Of a stretch of DNA of 64,000 nucleotides, positions 52,785 to 61,428 are shown piece by piece. Where the stretch lies: contig NZ_CP145904.1 of assembly GCF_036895565.1 (NCBI RefSeq), positions 1,116,001-1,180,000 of the forward strand, read 5' to 3'. The stretch comes from Flavobacterium sp. KS-LB2. Lineage in GTDB: Bacteria; Bacteroidota; Bacteroidia; Flavobacteriales; Flavobacteriaceae. Made by a program: the position numbers and the translations under genes. The notes below the pieces were generated by a model that worked only from the letters and a program-made list of their open reading frames with translations, did not search any database and was not told where the DNA came from. Within the stretch, counting starts at the first letter, position 1, and the number at the start of each line of letters is the position of its first letter.

Positions 52785-53599
52785 TATTTAGATTGGTAAA
52801 AATCAACAGCTTTCCTAACGCTTCCATATTTATTCAATAATTCACTGGCTTCTTTATAAGAAACGGGAATTTCTCCCATAATCATTTTTACACCGCGATC
52901 CACTAGTTTGCTATTGCTCAATTGCATATCGACCATTTTATTGCCTTTTACTTTTCCCAGTTGAATCATCGTGGCTGTGCTAATCATGTTTAGGACAAGT
53001 TTTTGAGCTGTTCCGGCTTTCATTCGAGAACTACCAGTTACAAATTCTGGTCCTACAATTATTTCAATAGGGAATTTTGCAGTTTGCGAAATCGGGCTTC
53101 CTGCATTGCAAGAAATACTTCCTGTGGTGATATTATTTTCGTTACACGTTTGTAAACCTCCAATAACATAAGGTGTTGTCCCTGATGCAGCTATCCCTAT
53201 AACAACATCATGTTCATTTATATCAAATGCTTTCAAGTCAATCCAGGCTTGTGTGGCATTGTCTTCGGCATTTTCTACGGCTTTACGAATGGCAGTATCT
53301 CCACCAGCAATGATCCCAATTACTAAATCAAAAGGCACACCAAATGTAGGCGGACATTCTGATGCGTCAAGGATTCCTATACGTCCTGATGTTCCAGCAC
53401 CTATGTAAAATAAGCGTCCGCCGAGTTTCATTTTGGCAACAATTTCTGTCACTAAATTTTCTATTTGGGGTAATGCTTTTTCTACCGCAAGTGGTACGGT
53501 TTGATCTTCCAGATTGATATTAGAAAGCAATTCTTGAACTGACATTTTTTCTAAATGTTCGTACTTTGAGGATTGTTCGGTGGTTTTTGTAAATTCCAT
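52784..53599 (-). CDS. murQ: N-acetylmuramic acid 6-phosphate etherase
   Basis: Cytoplasmic SIS-domain enzyme of cell-wall recycling that cleaves the lactyl ether of MurNAc-6-P to GlcNAc-6-P and lactate. 271 residues from the ATG at 53599. Y-I-G-A-G-T-S-G-R-I-G-I-L-D-A-S-E-C-P-P-T-F is the MurQ signature, here separated into the sugar-phosphate loop and the catalytic-Glu segment; G-S-S-R-M-K-A-G-T-A-Q-K is also family-specific. It heads a coupled series of small genes. No anmK or murP is adjacent. Confidence 0.95.
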   Translation of the reverse strand: MEFTKTTEQSSKYEHLEKMSVQELLSNINLEDQTVPLAVEKALPQIENLVTEIVAKMKLGGRLFYIGAGTSGRIGILDASECPPTFGVPFDLVIGIIAGGDTAIRKAVENAEDNATQAWIDLKAFDINEHDVVIGIAASGTTPYVIGGLQTCNENNITTGSISCNAGSPISQTAKFPIEIIVGPEFVTGSSRMKAGTAQKLVLNMISTATMIQLGKVKGNKMVDMQLSNSKLVDRGVKMIMGEIPVSYKEASELLNKYGSVRKAVDFYQSK

Positions 53600-53653
53600 A
53601 GTTATTTTTTTGAAAGGACAACTCGCGAGAAGTCCATAACATTTATTTTTTTG

Positions 53654-53753
53654 CGTGAGGGATAGCAGCAAAAATCCTTTTTATCATGTAGCGGTAGCGA
53701 AATGAAAAAAGATTGTAGCAAATAGCCCGACCGCTTTTTCAGCGGTCACGCCC
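53654..53753. repeat. Dispersed intergenic repeat, copy C (GATAGCAGCAAAAATCC type)
   Basis: An imperfect inverted repeat (AATCCTTTTT with AAAAAAGATT) and a perfect hairpin GACCGCT/AGCGGTC (53729-53747). GAGGGATAGCAGC...GTAGC...ATAGCCCGACCGC is, from memory, a pattern common between genes in Flavobacteriaceae. It fills the gap between murQ and the ZIP gene. Confidence 0.65.
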
Positions 53754-53764
53754 AAGTTATAAAA

Positions 53765-54460
53765 TTATATAAAATACGCCAATGCAATTCCTATGACAAT
53801 CATGGAAACTTTGGCAATATTGAATTTGTGTCCTTCGCTGCTTTCAAAAATGATAGTCGAAGATATATGAAATAAAATCCCGATAACTACAGCGGTAATT
53901 TCGCTATGATACTCGTTTAATCCTGAAAAATAAGCTGAAGCAAATGTTCCTAGTGGCGTCATCAATGCAAATGTGAGCATGAAAATAAAAATCGCTTTGT
54001 TATTTAAATGAGAATTAATAAAAAAAGTGGTTAAAATAATAGCGATAGGTAAGTGATGAATGGCAATTCCTAGCGCTAATTTCCCGTGATTATGTCCCAC
54101 TGGGAATCCTTCTAAAAAGGCATGAATACAAAGACTGATGAAGAGCAACCACGGAATATGTGACATATTTGAATGTCCGTGTACGTGTCCGTGCTCAGCA
54201 CCTTTAGAGAAAAACTCTAAGATAATCTGGAACAAAATTCCTATCATGATAAAGATTCCCGCATTGTGATTGTTGCTTTCGCCAATAGCATGTTCGTGAG
54301 CTTCATACACCTCAGGTAATAAATGTATTACGGTTAAAGAGAGTAGAAAAGAACCACTAAAAGCTAAGAGTAACTTTAGATTTGTTTTGTTTTTTGGTTT
54401 TAATACCAATGCGATGATGTATCCTATGAGTACGGAAAGTAAGGGTAAGAGGTAATTCAT
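53765..54460 (-). CDS. ZIP-family metal transporter
   Basis: Inner-membrane divalent-cation (zinc/iron) transporter, 231 residues, eight helices. Helix IV/V motifs are H-A-F-L-E-G-F-P-V-G and A-I-H-H-L-P-I-A. A His-rich loop (H-G-H-V-H-G-H, about 92-98) is typical of ZIPs. Monocistronic or first of a pair; the next gene upstream (a methyltransferase) is 76 bases away. Confidence 0.94.
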   Translation of the reverse strand: MNYLLPLLSVLIGYIIALVLKPKNKTNLKLLLAFSGSFLLSLTVIHLLPEVYEAHEHAIGESNNHNAGIFIMIGILFQIILEFFSKGAEHGHVHGHSNMSHIPWLLFISLCIHAFLEGFPVGHNHGKLALGIAIHHLPIAIILTTFFINSHLNNKAIFIFMLTFALMTPLGTFASAYFSGLNEYHSEITAVVIGILFHISSTIIFESSEGHKFNIAKVSMIVIGIALAYFI

Positions 54461-54470
54461 GTTTTCTATT

Positions 54471-54531
54471 TAACCGTTTATTCGTTTCTTCGTTTTTTCG
54501 ATTAATCAAATAAACGATTAACCGGCCGACC
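54471..54531. repeat. AT-rich micro-repeat spacer, second copy of the serC/serA type
   Basis: CGTTTATT (54475-54482) pairs with AATAAACG (54509-54516). CGATTAATCAAATAAACGA repeats the motif seen at 35952. Confidence 0.55.
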
Positions 54532-54536
54532 ACTAC

Positions 54537-55301
54537 TTATTTAAAAATCATGATTAGGCGTTCACTATCGGTTTTATGGAATTTTTTCAATTTGTAATCG
54601 CCAAAAATATCCAAGAGATAAATCCCAGCTTCTTCCATTAATTCCTCAAAATCTTTTAGGGTAAGGGCTTTTACTTTTTCGGTGAAATGAAATTTTTGCC
54701 CTTTGTCTTCAAAGTCAATTTCTTTGTAAATATGACCGTCTTTTAAATAACGTTTGATTTGAAAATCGATTCCCTCGACGGTTTTCGTTTCTTCTGGAAC
54801 CAGCGTTTCGAGTACTTGAGCAACATTCATAAAGTCAATCACGGCAAAACCATATTCGGAAAGGCTTTCTTTGATGGCTTTTAATGTAGTTAGATTGTCT
54901 TCGTCATTTTCGAAATAACCAAAGCTGGTAAATAGATTGAAAATAGCATCGAATTTTTCTTCAAAAGGTTCACGCATGTCATGAACTTTGAAATGAAGGG
55001 TTTCATTCGTATTTTTATTAGCTTCCGCAATGCTGTTTTCAGATAAATCAGCACCAAGAACTGTAAAACCCAATTGATTCAAATAAATAGAATGACGGCC
55101 TTTGCCACAGGCTAAATCCAATACGTTTGCTTTTTCAGGAAGATTCAGATAATGAGTTAGATTGTCCATGAAAATCTGTGCTTCTCTATAATTTCTATCC
55201 TTGTAAAGAATATGATAATACGGAGTATCAAACCAAGAGGTATACCAGTTTTCGGTTGATTTTAGTTGATTTTCAGTTGGTGGATTTTGTGCTGCAGACA
55301 T
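54537..55301 (-). CDS. Class I SAM-dependent methyltransferase
   Basis: 254 residues. Motif I is V-L-D-L-A-C-G-K-G-R-H-S, motif II contains L-G-A-D-L-S, and F-D-A-I-F-N-L-F-T-S-F-G-Y-F is motif IV. The N-terminal W-Y-T-S-W-F-D-T-P-Y-Y is shared by this small-molecule/unknown group. Substrate unknown. Divergent from the THUMP enzyme. Confidence 0.9.
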   Translation of the reverse strand: MSAAQNPPTENQLKSTENWYTSWFDTPYYHILYKDRNYREAQIFMDNLTHYLNLPEKANVLDLACGKGRHSIYLNQLGFTVLGADLSENSIAEANKNTNETLHFKVHDMREPFEEKFDAIFNLFTSFGYFENDEDNLTTLKAIKESLSEYGFAVIDFMNVAQVLETLVPEETKTVEGIDFQIKRYLKDGHIYKEIDFEDKGQKFHFTEKVKALTLKDFEELMEEAGIYLLDIFGDYKLKKFHKTDSERLIMIFK

Positions 55302-55330
55302 TTATTCTTTTTCAATTAATTCGATTGATG

Positions 55331-55349
55331 CAAATTTAGTGTATTTTTG
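55331..55349. promoter_or_regulatory. Pair of opposed TAnnTTTG -7 boxes
   Basis: TATTTTTG (55342-55349, +) faces the THUMP gene 21 bases ahead, and TAAATTTG (55338-55331, -) faces the methyltransferase 30 bases ahead. The -33 elements are weak on both strands. Confidence 0.45.
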
Positions 55350-55370
55350 CAACGAATACTTGATTTTACA

Positions 55371-56567
55371 ATGGAAAATAATTATAAAATGGTTGCCAAA
55401 ACCTTTTTTGGTTTTGAAGAAATATTAGCAAAAGAATTGCAAAACCTAGGCGCACAAAATGTGGAGCAAGGAGTTAGAATGGTTAGTTTTAAGGGAGATA
55501 AAGGGTTTATGTACAAAGCGAATTTAGCGTTGCGTACGGCTTTGAAAATCCTAAAGCCTATTTATTTTTTCAAGGCAAATAATGAACAGGCTTTATACAA
55601 AGGGATTTCGGGAGTGAATTGGTCTAAATTACTGAATGCTAATCAGACCTTTGTGATTGATACCACAGTGCATTCGGAATATTTTAATCACTCGGAATTT
55701 GTTTCTCAAAAATGTAAAGATGCGATTGTCGATCAGTTCAGAGAAAGAACTGGACAACGACCAAGTATCGATAAAGTACACCCTGATTTAAGAATCAACA
55801 TTCATATCGATAAAGACCAGGTTTCAGTTGCTCTGGATACCTCAGGAAATGCATTGAACCAACGTGGGTATAGAACGGCTACGAATATTGCTCCTATAAA
55901 CGAGGTTTTGGCAGCAGGAATTCTATTGCTTTCTGGTTGGGACGGTCAAACGGATTTCTTGGATCCAATGTGCGGTTCAGGAACATTTTTAGCCGAAGCA
56001 GCAATGATTGCCTGTAATATTCCGGCAAACATCAACCGCAAAGAATTTGCTTTCGAAAAATGGAACGATTGGGACAATGACTTGTTTGATGCTATTTCGG
56101 ACAGTTTATTGAAGCGAGTTCGAGAATTTCATTACAAGATTAAAGGCTATGATAAAGCACCAAGTGCGGTTCAAAAAGCCAAAGACAACATCAAAAATGC
56201 TAATCTTGACGAGTATATTTCTATTGAAGAACAAAATTTCTTTGATACAGAAAAATCTTCAGAAGGGAAATTACATGTTGTTTTCAATCCGCCGTATGAT
56301 GAGCGTTTAGATATTCACATGGAAGAATTCTACAAAAACATTGGTGATACCTTAAAGAAAAATTACCCAGGTACTAATGCTTGGATGATTACTGCCAATC
56401 TGGAAGCATTGAAATATGTAGGATTAAAACCTTCGAGAAAAATCAAGCTTTTTAATGCTGGATTAGAAGCGCGTTTAGTGAAATACGAAATGTATGAAGG
56501 AAGTAAGAGAACGAAATTTCAAGTTGTTCAGGATTCAGAAAATAAGGATCAGATTTCTGAAAAATAG
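55371..56567 (+). CDS. THUMP-domain class I RNA methyltransferase (RlmL-N-like)
   Basis: 398 residues from the ATG at 55371. N-terminal ferredoxin-like/THUMP part (about 1-150), then a methyltransferase domain with L-D-P-M-C-G-S-G-T-F and the guanine/adenine N-methylation motif N-P-P-Y. It matches the YcbY N-half (RlmL) group, which makes m2G in 23S rRNA; the target base is inferred from family. Cytoplasmic. A 78-residue gene follows after 55 bases. Confidence 0.93.
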   Translation: MENNYKMVAKTFFGFEEILAKELQNLGAQNVEQGVRMVSFKGDKGFMYKANLALRTALKILKPIYFFKANNEQALYKGISGVNWSKLLNANQTFVIDTTVHSEYFNHSEFVSQKCKDAIVDQFRERTGQRPSIDKVHPDLRINIHIDKDQVSVALDTSGNALNQRGYRTATNIAPINEVLAAGILLLSGWDGQTDFLDPMCGSGTFLAEAAMIACNIPANINRKEFAFEKWNDWDNDLFDAISDSLLKRVREFHYKIKGYDKAPSAVQKAKDNIKNANLDEYISIEEQNFFDTEKSSEGKLHVVFNPPYDERLDIHMEEFYKNIGDTLKKNYPGTNAWMITANLEALKYVGLKPSRKIKLFNAGLEARLVKYEMYEGSKRTKFQVVQDSENKDQISEK

Positions 56568-56585
56568 TCAGTAGTAATCCAATAA

Positions 56586-56622
56586 AAATTTATAATTCAT
56601 AACTCACAATTCATAATTTATT
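56586..56622. repeat. Micro-repeat spacer
   Basis: TATAATTCATAACTCACAATTCATAATTTA: AATTCATAA/ACAATTCATAA tandem units before the next start. Confidence 0.4.
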
Positions 56623-56859
56623 ATGACCAAATTACAAATAAGAGCATTTATTTACCAACTAGGATGTTTTGCAATATTATTTATTTCTGCTCGGTATGTA
56701 GTGGCAAATTTTACTGATTTAACCGGTTTCTGGATTCCGTTAACCGCTTTTATTATAGGAACAATTATAGCTCCTAAATTTCAAGCTGCAAAAACTAAAG
56801 ACGGGGAGAAATTATTCATGAAATGGATTTTCATGAAAGGAATTAAGGAGATAGGATAG
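56623..56859 (+). CDS. Small two-helix membrane protein
   Basis: 78 residues, helices at about 8-26 and 33-50, then a basic tail. Weak operon link to the THUMP gene. Function unknown. Confidence 0.68.
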   Translation: MTKLQIRAFIYQLGCFAILFISARYVVANFTDLTGFWIPLTAFIIGTIIAPKFQAAKTKDGEKLFMKWIFMKGIKEIG

Positions 56860-56880
56860 GCTTAGTTATTCTAACAACAA

Positions 56881-56928
56881 AAAATATCGCAAAGAAAACA
56901 ATAGTTCTCTTTGCGATATTTTTTTTAT
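56881..56928. terminator. Bidirectional terminator
   Basis: A 14-bp stem (56881-56894 with 56909-56922) with A/T runs. Serves the 78-residue gene (+) and the DUF6048 gene (-). Confidence 0.88.
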
Positions 56929-56934
56929 TCGTAA

Positions 56935-57798
56935 TTATTTTTTCTCTTCTTTTTTAGCAACCGTAGCAGGTTTTAGCTTCTTCTTATAAATAGGAACAAA
57001 ATAAGTAACTGTGTAATTGAAACCTACTCCAAAATCACCATCATAGGTTCTATTGAACCCAGGAATGTATAAGTTGGAGAAGTTTTCCGGTTCTTTGTTG
57101 GTTACCAATCGGTTCAATCGAAGACTGAAACCCACAAATACATTGTCAAATACTTTGGCTTTTATTCCAGCCACCACTTCAATCCAACTCGCGGATAATC
57201 CATCAAAATTTTTACCAGATGAAATTATTGGAGTTTCTGCAAAATATGGGTTTGCATTATAAATTCGATATGTGTTTAATTGCTGATTAAAAGTACTGAA
57301 ACCATAGCGCATACCTATAGAAATAATGTTTTCCATGTCAAGCCAGTTTTCATAGGCATTATAATCAAAACCTGCTTTTATATAGGACCCTTTTGTAGTG
57401 AAATTAAGTCGGTCATCATCTGTAGTTTTGTTTTCATTTCCAAGTTCTGCCGCCAAAAAATATTTTTTGGTCAATCGGTAATCGCCAACCAACTCAATTC
57501 CTTTATAATCTTTGTCATAAAGAGCGCGTGTTAGTTTAAATAAATCAAGTCCAACACGAATTCCGTATCGGTCTGTCTTTACGGGAATTGAATCATTATT
57601 TTTTGCAGCTGGTTTAGTGGCTATTGATGGCAAAGGAGCTTCAGGTAGAATCTGGTCTGTTTTGGTGGTTTTTGGGTCACTTTTCACAGCTGTTGTTTGT
57701 TTCACTTGTTCGCCTTTTGGGCTCGTTTCTTGAGCCTGTACCAAAGTCAACGATGATACGAGACAAATACTAAAAAAATATCTTAATGTGTGTTTCAT
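56935..57798 (-). CDS. DUF6048-like outer-membrane beta-barrel protein
   Basis: 287 residues. Signal peptide ends V-Q-A-Q. A Pro/Lys/Thr-rich linker (about 25-75) leads to a set of amphipathic strands (Y-G-I-R-V-G-L-D-L, Y-I-K-A-G-F-D-Y-N, F-V-G-F-S-L-R-L-N) consistent with a small barrel. Its start overlaps the DUF6452 gene by 29 bases, so the two are made together. Function unknown. Confidence 0.8.
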   Translation of the reverse strand: MKHTLRYFFSICLVSSLTLVQAQETSPKGEQVKQTTAVKSDPKTTKTDQILPEAPLPSIATKPAAKNNDSIPVKTDRYGIRVGLDLFKLTRALYDKDYKGIELVGDYRLTKKYFLAAELGNENKTTDDDRLNFTTKGSYIKAGFDYNAYENWLDMENIISIGMRYGFSTFNQQLNTYRIYNANPYFAETPIISSGKNFDGLSASWIEVVAGIKAKVFDNVFVGFSLRLNRLVTNKEPENFSNLYIPGFNRTYDGDFGVGFNYTVTYFVPIYKKKLKPATVAKKEEKK

Positions 57799-58306
57799 TT
57801 TCGTTTTCTATGTTACTTTTTTCAACCGAGATATATTCTATCCATTTTGTATCTGGAACTGCAGCATCGGTATGTGTATATGGATTTATCGGATCTAATA
57901 TAAAGTTGGTTTTGTAACCACAAGCTCTGGATACATACAGTTCTTGGGTTGTATAGTCAAACTTTATATTATCTACGTTTATCAAAGCTGTATTAGCACT
58001 CCCAGAATTTAAGGTGAAACTGAAGCTAGTACTGGTGCCAACAGTTTTTAGCGGAATCGAAATTGTGTTTCCGTTTGTCAAGTATTTAGCATCTCCGGTA
58101 GCACTATTAAAAACAATTCCATCAATCATTCCCTCACCAACTACCTTGAGATTTGTTACATTTTTTAAAACAGACGGATTCAAAAAGTCATGAAAAGTAA
58201 TCACCAAACGAGGCGTAGTGGGTGTATTTGCATCGCAAATATCATCTTTCTCGCAACTGGAGAAAAATAACGCTAGAGCTAAAACCAATAAATATATTTT
58301 TCTCAT
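57770..58306 (-). CDS. DUF6452-like lipoprotein
   Basis: 178 residues with lipobox L-F-F-S-S-C (Cys18). A beta-sandwich-like mature domain with a second Cys pair (C23 and C-G-Y-K). It overlaps DUF6048 by 29 bases and follows rlmD by 78 bases on the same strand. Known as a co-occurring pair in Flavobacteriaceae; no function known to me. Confidence 0.8.
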   Translation of the reverse strand: MRKIYLLVLALALFFSSCEKDDICDANTPTTPRLVITFHDFLNPSVLKNVTNLKVVGEGMIDGIVFNSATGDAKYLTNGNTISIPLKTVGTSTSFSFTLNSGSANTALINVDNIKFDYTTQELYVSRACGYKTNFILDPINPYTHTDAAVPDTKWIEYISVEKSNIENENETHIKIFF

Positions 58307-58321
58307 ATTTTTTAGTGAAAA

Positions 58322-58384
58322 TTTTTGATTGCAGTTTTATTAAAATCTACAATCAAAAATCGTTAATCTGCAATCAAAAATCAA
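58322..58384. repeat. Direct and inverted TTTTTGATTGYAG micro-repeats
   Basis: TTTTTGATTGCAG (58322-58334) pairs with CTGCAATCAAAAA (58368-58380), and a variant CTACAATCAAAAA lies between (58347-58359). It fills the rlmD-DUF6452 spacer. Confidence 0.65.
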
Positions 58385-59797
58385 TTATTTTCTTTCTAAA
58401 AGTACTACATTTTCTACGTGATGCGTTTGCGGAAACATATCTACGGGACGTACCCGAGTCACTTTGTATTTCTCATCCATCAGAGCCAAATCTCTAGCTT
58501 GTGTTGCCGAATTACAGCTTACATAAACCACTTTTTCAGGAGCAATTTTCATGATTTGTTCAATCACGTCTTTATGCATTCCGTCTCTTGGTGGATCTGT
58601 GATAATCACATCTGGATGGCCGTGTTGTGCGATGAAATCATCGTTGAACACCACTTTCATATCTCCTACAAAAAACTCACAATTCGTGATTTCATTACGT
58701 ACCGCATTCGCTTTGGCATCTTTAATCGCATCAGGAACACTTTCTACACCTATTACTTTTTTTGCTTTTTTAGAAACAAACTGTGCAATAGTTCCAGTTC
58801 CAGTATATAAATCATAAACGATTTCATTTCCTGTTAATCCAGCGAAATCACGCGTTATTTTATACAATTCATACGCTTGATCCGAATTAGTTTGGTAAAA
58901 AGATTTGGCATTAATGCTAAATTTCAAACCTTCCATTTCTTCCAAGATGTAATCTCTTCCTTTGTATAATTTAATATCGGTGTCGTATAAAGTATCGTTT
59001 GCTTTATTGTTTACTACGTATTGCAACGAAGTAATTTGCGGGAATTTCTCGTAAAGATGGTCTAGGATTAATTCTCTGTTGGCTTTGTCATTTTCGAAAA
59101 ACTGAATCAAAACCATGATTTCACCCGTCGAAGAAGTACGCAACATTAAAGTTCTCAATAAACCTTCATGCGCTCTTGGATTAAAGAAAGTCAGTCCATT
59201 TGCATTCGCAAAATCTCTCACTTCGTTTCTAATAGCATTCGATGGATCTTCCTGCAAATGACATTTATTGATGTCCAGGATTTTGTCCCACATTTTCGGA
59301 ATGTGGAAACCAAGTGCGTTTCTGTTTCCTAAATCTTCGGTGCTGTCAATTTCTTTTTCTGTTAACCAACGGCTGTTTGAAAACGAAAATTCCATTTTGT
59401 TTCTATAAAAAAACTGTTTTTCTGAACCCAGAATCGGTTCAAATTCCGGAAGTTCTATTTTTCCGATGCGTTGCAAATGATTTTTCACTTCATTTTGCTT
59501 GTAATACAACTGTTGGCTGTATTTCATATTCTGCCATTTACAACCGCCGCAAACACCAAAGTGATCGCAAATAGGTTCTACACGATGTTCTGAATATTCA
59601 TGAAAATGAACTGCTTTTCCTTCGTAATAGGCTTTGCGCTTCTTGAAAGTCTGCACGTCAACCACATCACCCGGAACTACATTCGGGATAAAAACTACTT
59701 TACCATCGGGAGCCTTTGCTACCGAAACGCCTTTTGCACCAGCATCAAGGACTTTTATTTGATGAAAGACAACTTTGTCTGTATTTTTCTTAGCCAT
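58385..59797 (-). CDS. rlmD: 23S rRNA (uracil-C5)-methyltransferase, RlmD type
   Basis: Methylates a uracil in 23S rRNA with SAM, 470 residues. TRAM domain (about 10-65), 4Fe-4S ligands Cys77-x5-Cys83-x2-Cys86 and a fourth Cys in I-N-K-C-H, SAM motif Y-D-L-Y-T-G-T-G-T-I, and catalytic Cys428 in Y-V-S-C-N. Family order matches RlmD/RumA; the U1939 target is inferred. A TATTTTTG box ends five bases before the ATG. Confidence 0.94.
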   Translation of the reverse strand: MAKKNTDKVVFHQIKVLDAGAKGVSVAKAPDGKVVFIPNVVPGDVVDVQTFKKRKAYYEGKAVHFHEYSEHRVEPICDHFGVCGGCKWQNMKYSQQLYYKQNEVKNHLQRIGKIELPEFEPILGSEKQFFYRNKMEFSFSNSRWLTEKEIDSTEDLGNRNALGFHIPKMWDKILDINKCHLQEDPSNAIRNEVRDFANANGLTFFNPRAHEGLLRTLMLRTSSTGEIMVLIQFFENDKANRELILDHLYEKFPQITSLQYVVNNKANDTLYDTDIKLYKGRDYILEEMEGLKFSINAKSFYQTNSDQAYELYKITRDFAGLTGNEIVYDLYTGTGTIAQFVSKKAKKVIGVESVPDAIKDAKANAVRNEITNCEFFVGDMKVVFNDDFIAQHGHPDVIITDPPRDGMHKDVIEQIMKIAPEKVVYVSCNSATQARDLALMDEKYKVTRVRPVDMFPQTHHVENVVLLERK

Positions 59798-59801
59798 AGC
59801 G

Positions 59802-59809
59802 CAAAAATA
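59802..59809 (-). promoter_or_regulatory. -7 box almost on the rlmD start codon
   Basis: TATTTTTG on the - strand, only four bases between box and ATG; TTTG (59837-59834) 24 bases upstream. If used, the mRNA would be leaderless or nearly so. Confidence 0.35.
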
Positions 59810-59872
59810 AGTGTTTGAATGGTTTTATAAATTCAAATTGTGAAATATTTTCACTTTTAGATGTTTTTTATT

Positions 59873-60016
59873 TGAACCCATTCCCGCTTTCTGCTGTAAA
59901 TTCTCGTTTCGCGAGCAGCAACACTATGCCCATAAAGGAGCTTCCGTTGGTAGCTCTTTATCTGCAAGTGTTCCAAAGCTCTAGCAATTGCGGGTTTTCG
60001 CTTTAATCGGGGGCAG
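59873..60016. repeat. Dispersed intergenic repeat, copy D
   Basis: ATAAAGGAGCTTCCGTTGG...GCTCTTT matches copy A (13242-13270), and CGCTTTAATCGGGGGCA matches its end. CCCGCTTTCTGCTGT at the start is the counterpart of CCAGCTGTAC in copy A. Confidence 0.6.
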
Positions 60017-60278
60017 GGAATTGTCTGTTAGAACTTAGTTTTGTTGTTCGGTGAAGATTTCAGAGAAGCACAATTGTATTTTGATTTTTGTAAAAATATA
60101 CTATAAAATAATTATGATCACATTTAAGAACTAAATACTCTTTTCACACGTATATAGGTTGACGTAAAATGATTAATTTAACATTTTATTTAGAAGACCG
60201 TAAGCATTAGTAAGAAAATAATCACTTATTTTGTTATTTGTAATTTACTATTGTTAAAAAACGAAAATAAAATTAACT

Positions 60279-61322
60279 ATGCAGTTATATAAAAAATTAT
60301 CTAAAATAGGTTTTCTTAAAAATAGTTATGCTTTCAAATTTTTGTTTGTCGCATTTATAGGAATTCATATTCCGTTGATTGGATTATTATTTTTTGTACT
60401 TTATGGTAGCAAAAGCATTTCTGCTGATACTATTTTGATTTTTGCGCTTATCATGACTTTAGCAGCTACAGCAACAACTTTGGTTGTGTTAAAGTTGCTA
60501 ATTAAGCCAATCGAAGTCGCGTCTAAAGCTTTGCATTCCTATAGAAATAAAAGAACAGTTCCTGCATTGCCAACTAATTTTTCTGATGAAGCAGGATTAT
60601 TAATGAGTAATATCCAGGATTCAATTGCAGAAAATGAAAATTTCATTACTGAAAAACAAGATTTAGTGTATTTACTTTCCCATGATTTAAGAAACTTTGT
60701 TGGGAATTCTAAATCGGCGACACTACTTATTTTAGAGGAAGAACCATCGGAATCTATAACAGAGTTAGCAGAATTAATACTGCAATCAACAGAGCAACAG
60801 TATAATTATATTGAAAACTTCATCAAACTGCTGAAAGAGCAAGACCAAATCATAGAAAAAAGATCCAAAAGTGAAATTGTACAGTTTACATATGTTTTTT
60901 CGGTTGTATCAAAGCAGTTGGATCAGTTGTTAAATAATAAAAATATTAAATTAAATTTGTCAATTGAAGTTGAAGAAGCACTTTTGAATATTGATAAAAT
61001 TTTGTTGATTCGCGTTTTGGTAAACTTGATAGACAATGCTGTAAAATTCTCTTTCCCTGATAACGTAATCAAAGTACGTGTTTATAATCAGGGTAGTAAA
61101 ATAGCTTTTGAGATTTCGGATAACGGTGTAGGTTTTGATCAAAATCAGAGTCAAGAACTGTTTCGAAAATTTACAAAAATGAGTAAGCTAGGAACGTCCA
61201 ATGAACCTTCAACAGGTATTGGATTATATCTGTGTAAAAAAATCATAGAAAGACACGATGGTCAACTCTTAGCTGAAAGTGACGGGATTAATAAAGGAGC
61301 TACTTTTTCTATTGTTTTTTAA
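60279..61322 (+). CDS. Orphan sensor histidine kinase
   Basis: 347 residues. Two membrane helices (about 20-43 and 50-73), a HAMP-like linker (75-115), a H-box with His135 in S-H-D-L-R-N, and an ATPase domain with N-L-I-D-N-A-V-K-F (N box), D-N-G-V-G-F (G1) and G-I-G-L-Y-L-C-K-K (G2). The short loop between helices means little periplasmic sensing. No response regulator is adjacent. Confidence 0.94.
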   Translation: MQLYKKLSKIGFLKNSYAFKFLFVAFIGIHIPLIGLLFFVLYGSKSISADTILIFALIMTLAATATTLVVLKLLIKPIEVASKALHSYRNKRTVPALPTNFSDEAGLLMSNIQDSIAENENFITEKQDLVYLLSHDLRNFVGNSKSATLLILEEEPSESITELAELILQSTEQQYNYIENFIKLLKEQDQIIEKRSKSEIVQFTYVFSVVSKQLDQLLNNKNIKLNLSIEVEEALLNIDKILLIRVLVNLIDNAVKFSFPDNVIKVRVYNQGSKIAFEISDNGVGFDQNQSQELFRKFTKMSKLGTSNEPSTGIGLYLCKKIIERHDGQLLAESDGINKGATFSIVF

Positions 61323-61428
61323 AAGGTCAAATGTGGTATCGAACTTTAAATTTTCGTTAAAAAATTCTATTTCTGAAAGTATTTTTTTATAAATCAACTA
61401 AATTTGAGAGAACATAAAATTCAAAATT

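Larger units (their letters stand above)
59798..60278. other. 481-base gap
   Basis: No gene. Holds the rlmD promoter box at its left end, repeat copy D (59873-60016), and AT-rich sequence leading to the histidine kinase, in which I found no clean promoter. Confidence 0.55.

Noticed and set aside
52618..52827. 69-codon frame competing with the 95-residue murQ-operon protein
   Set aside because: Overlaps murQ and the chosen frame; the TAATG coupling supports the other frame.
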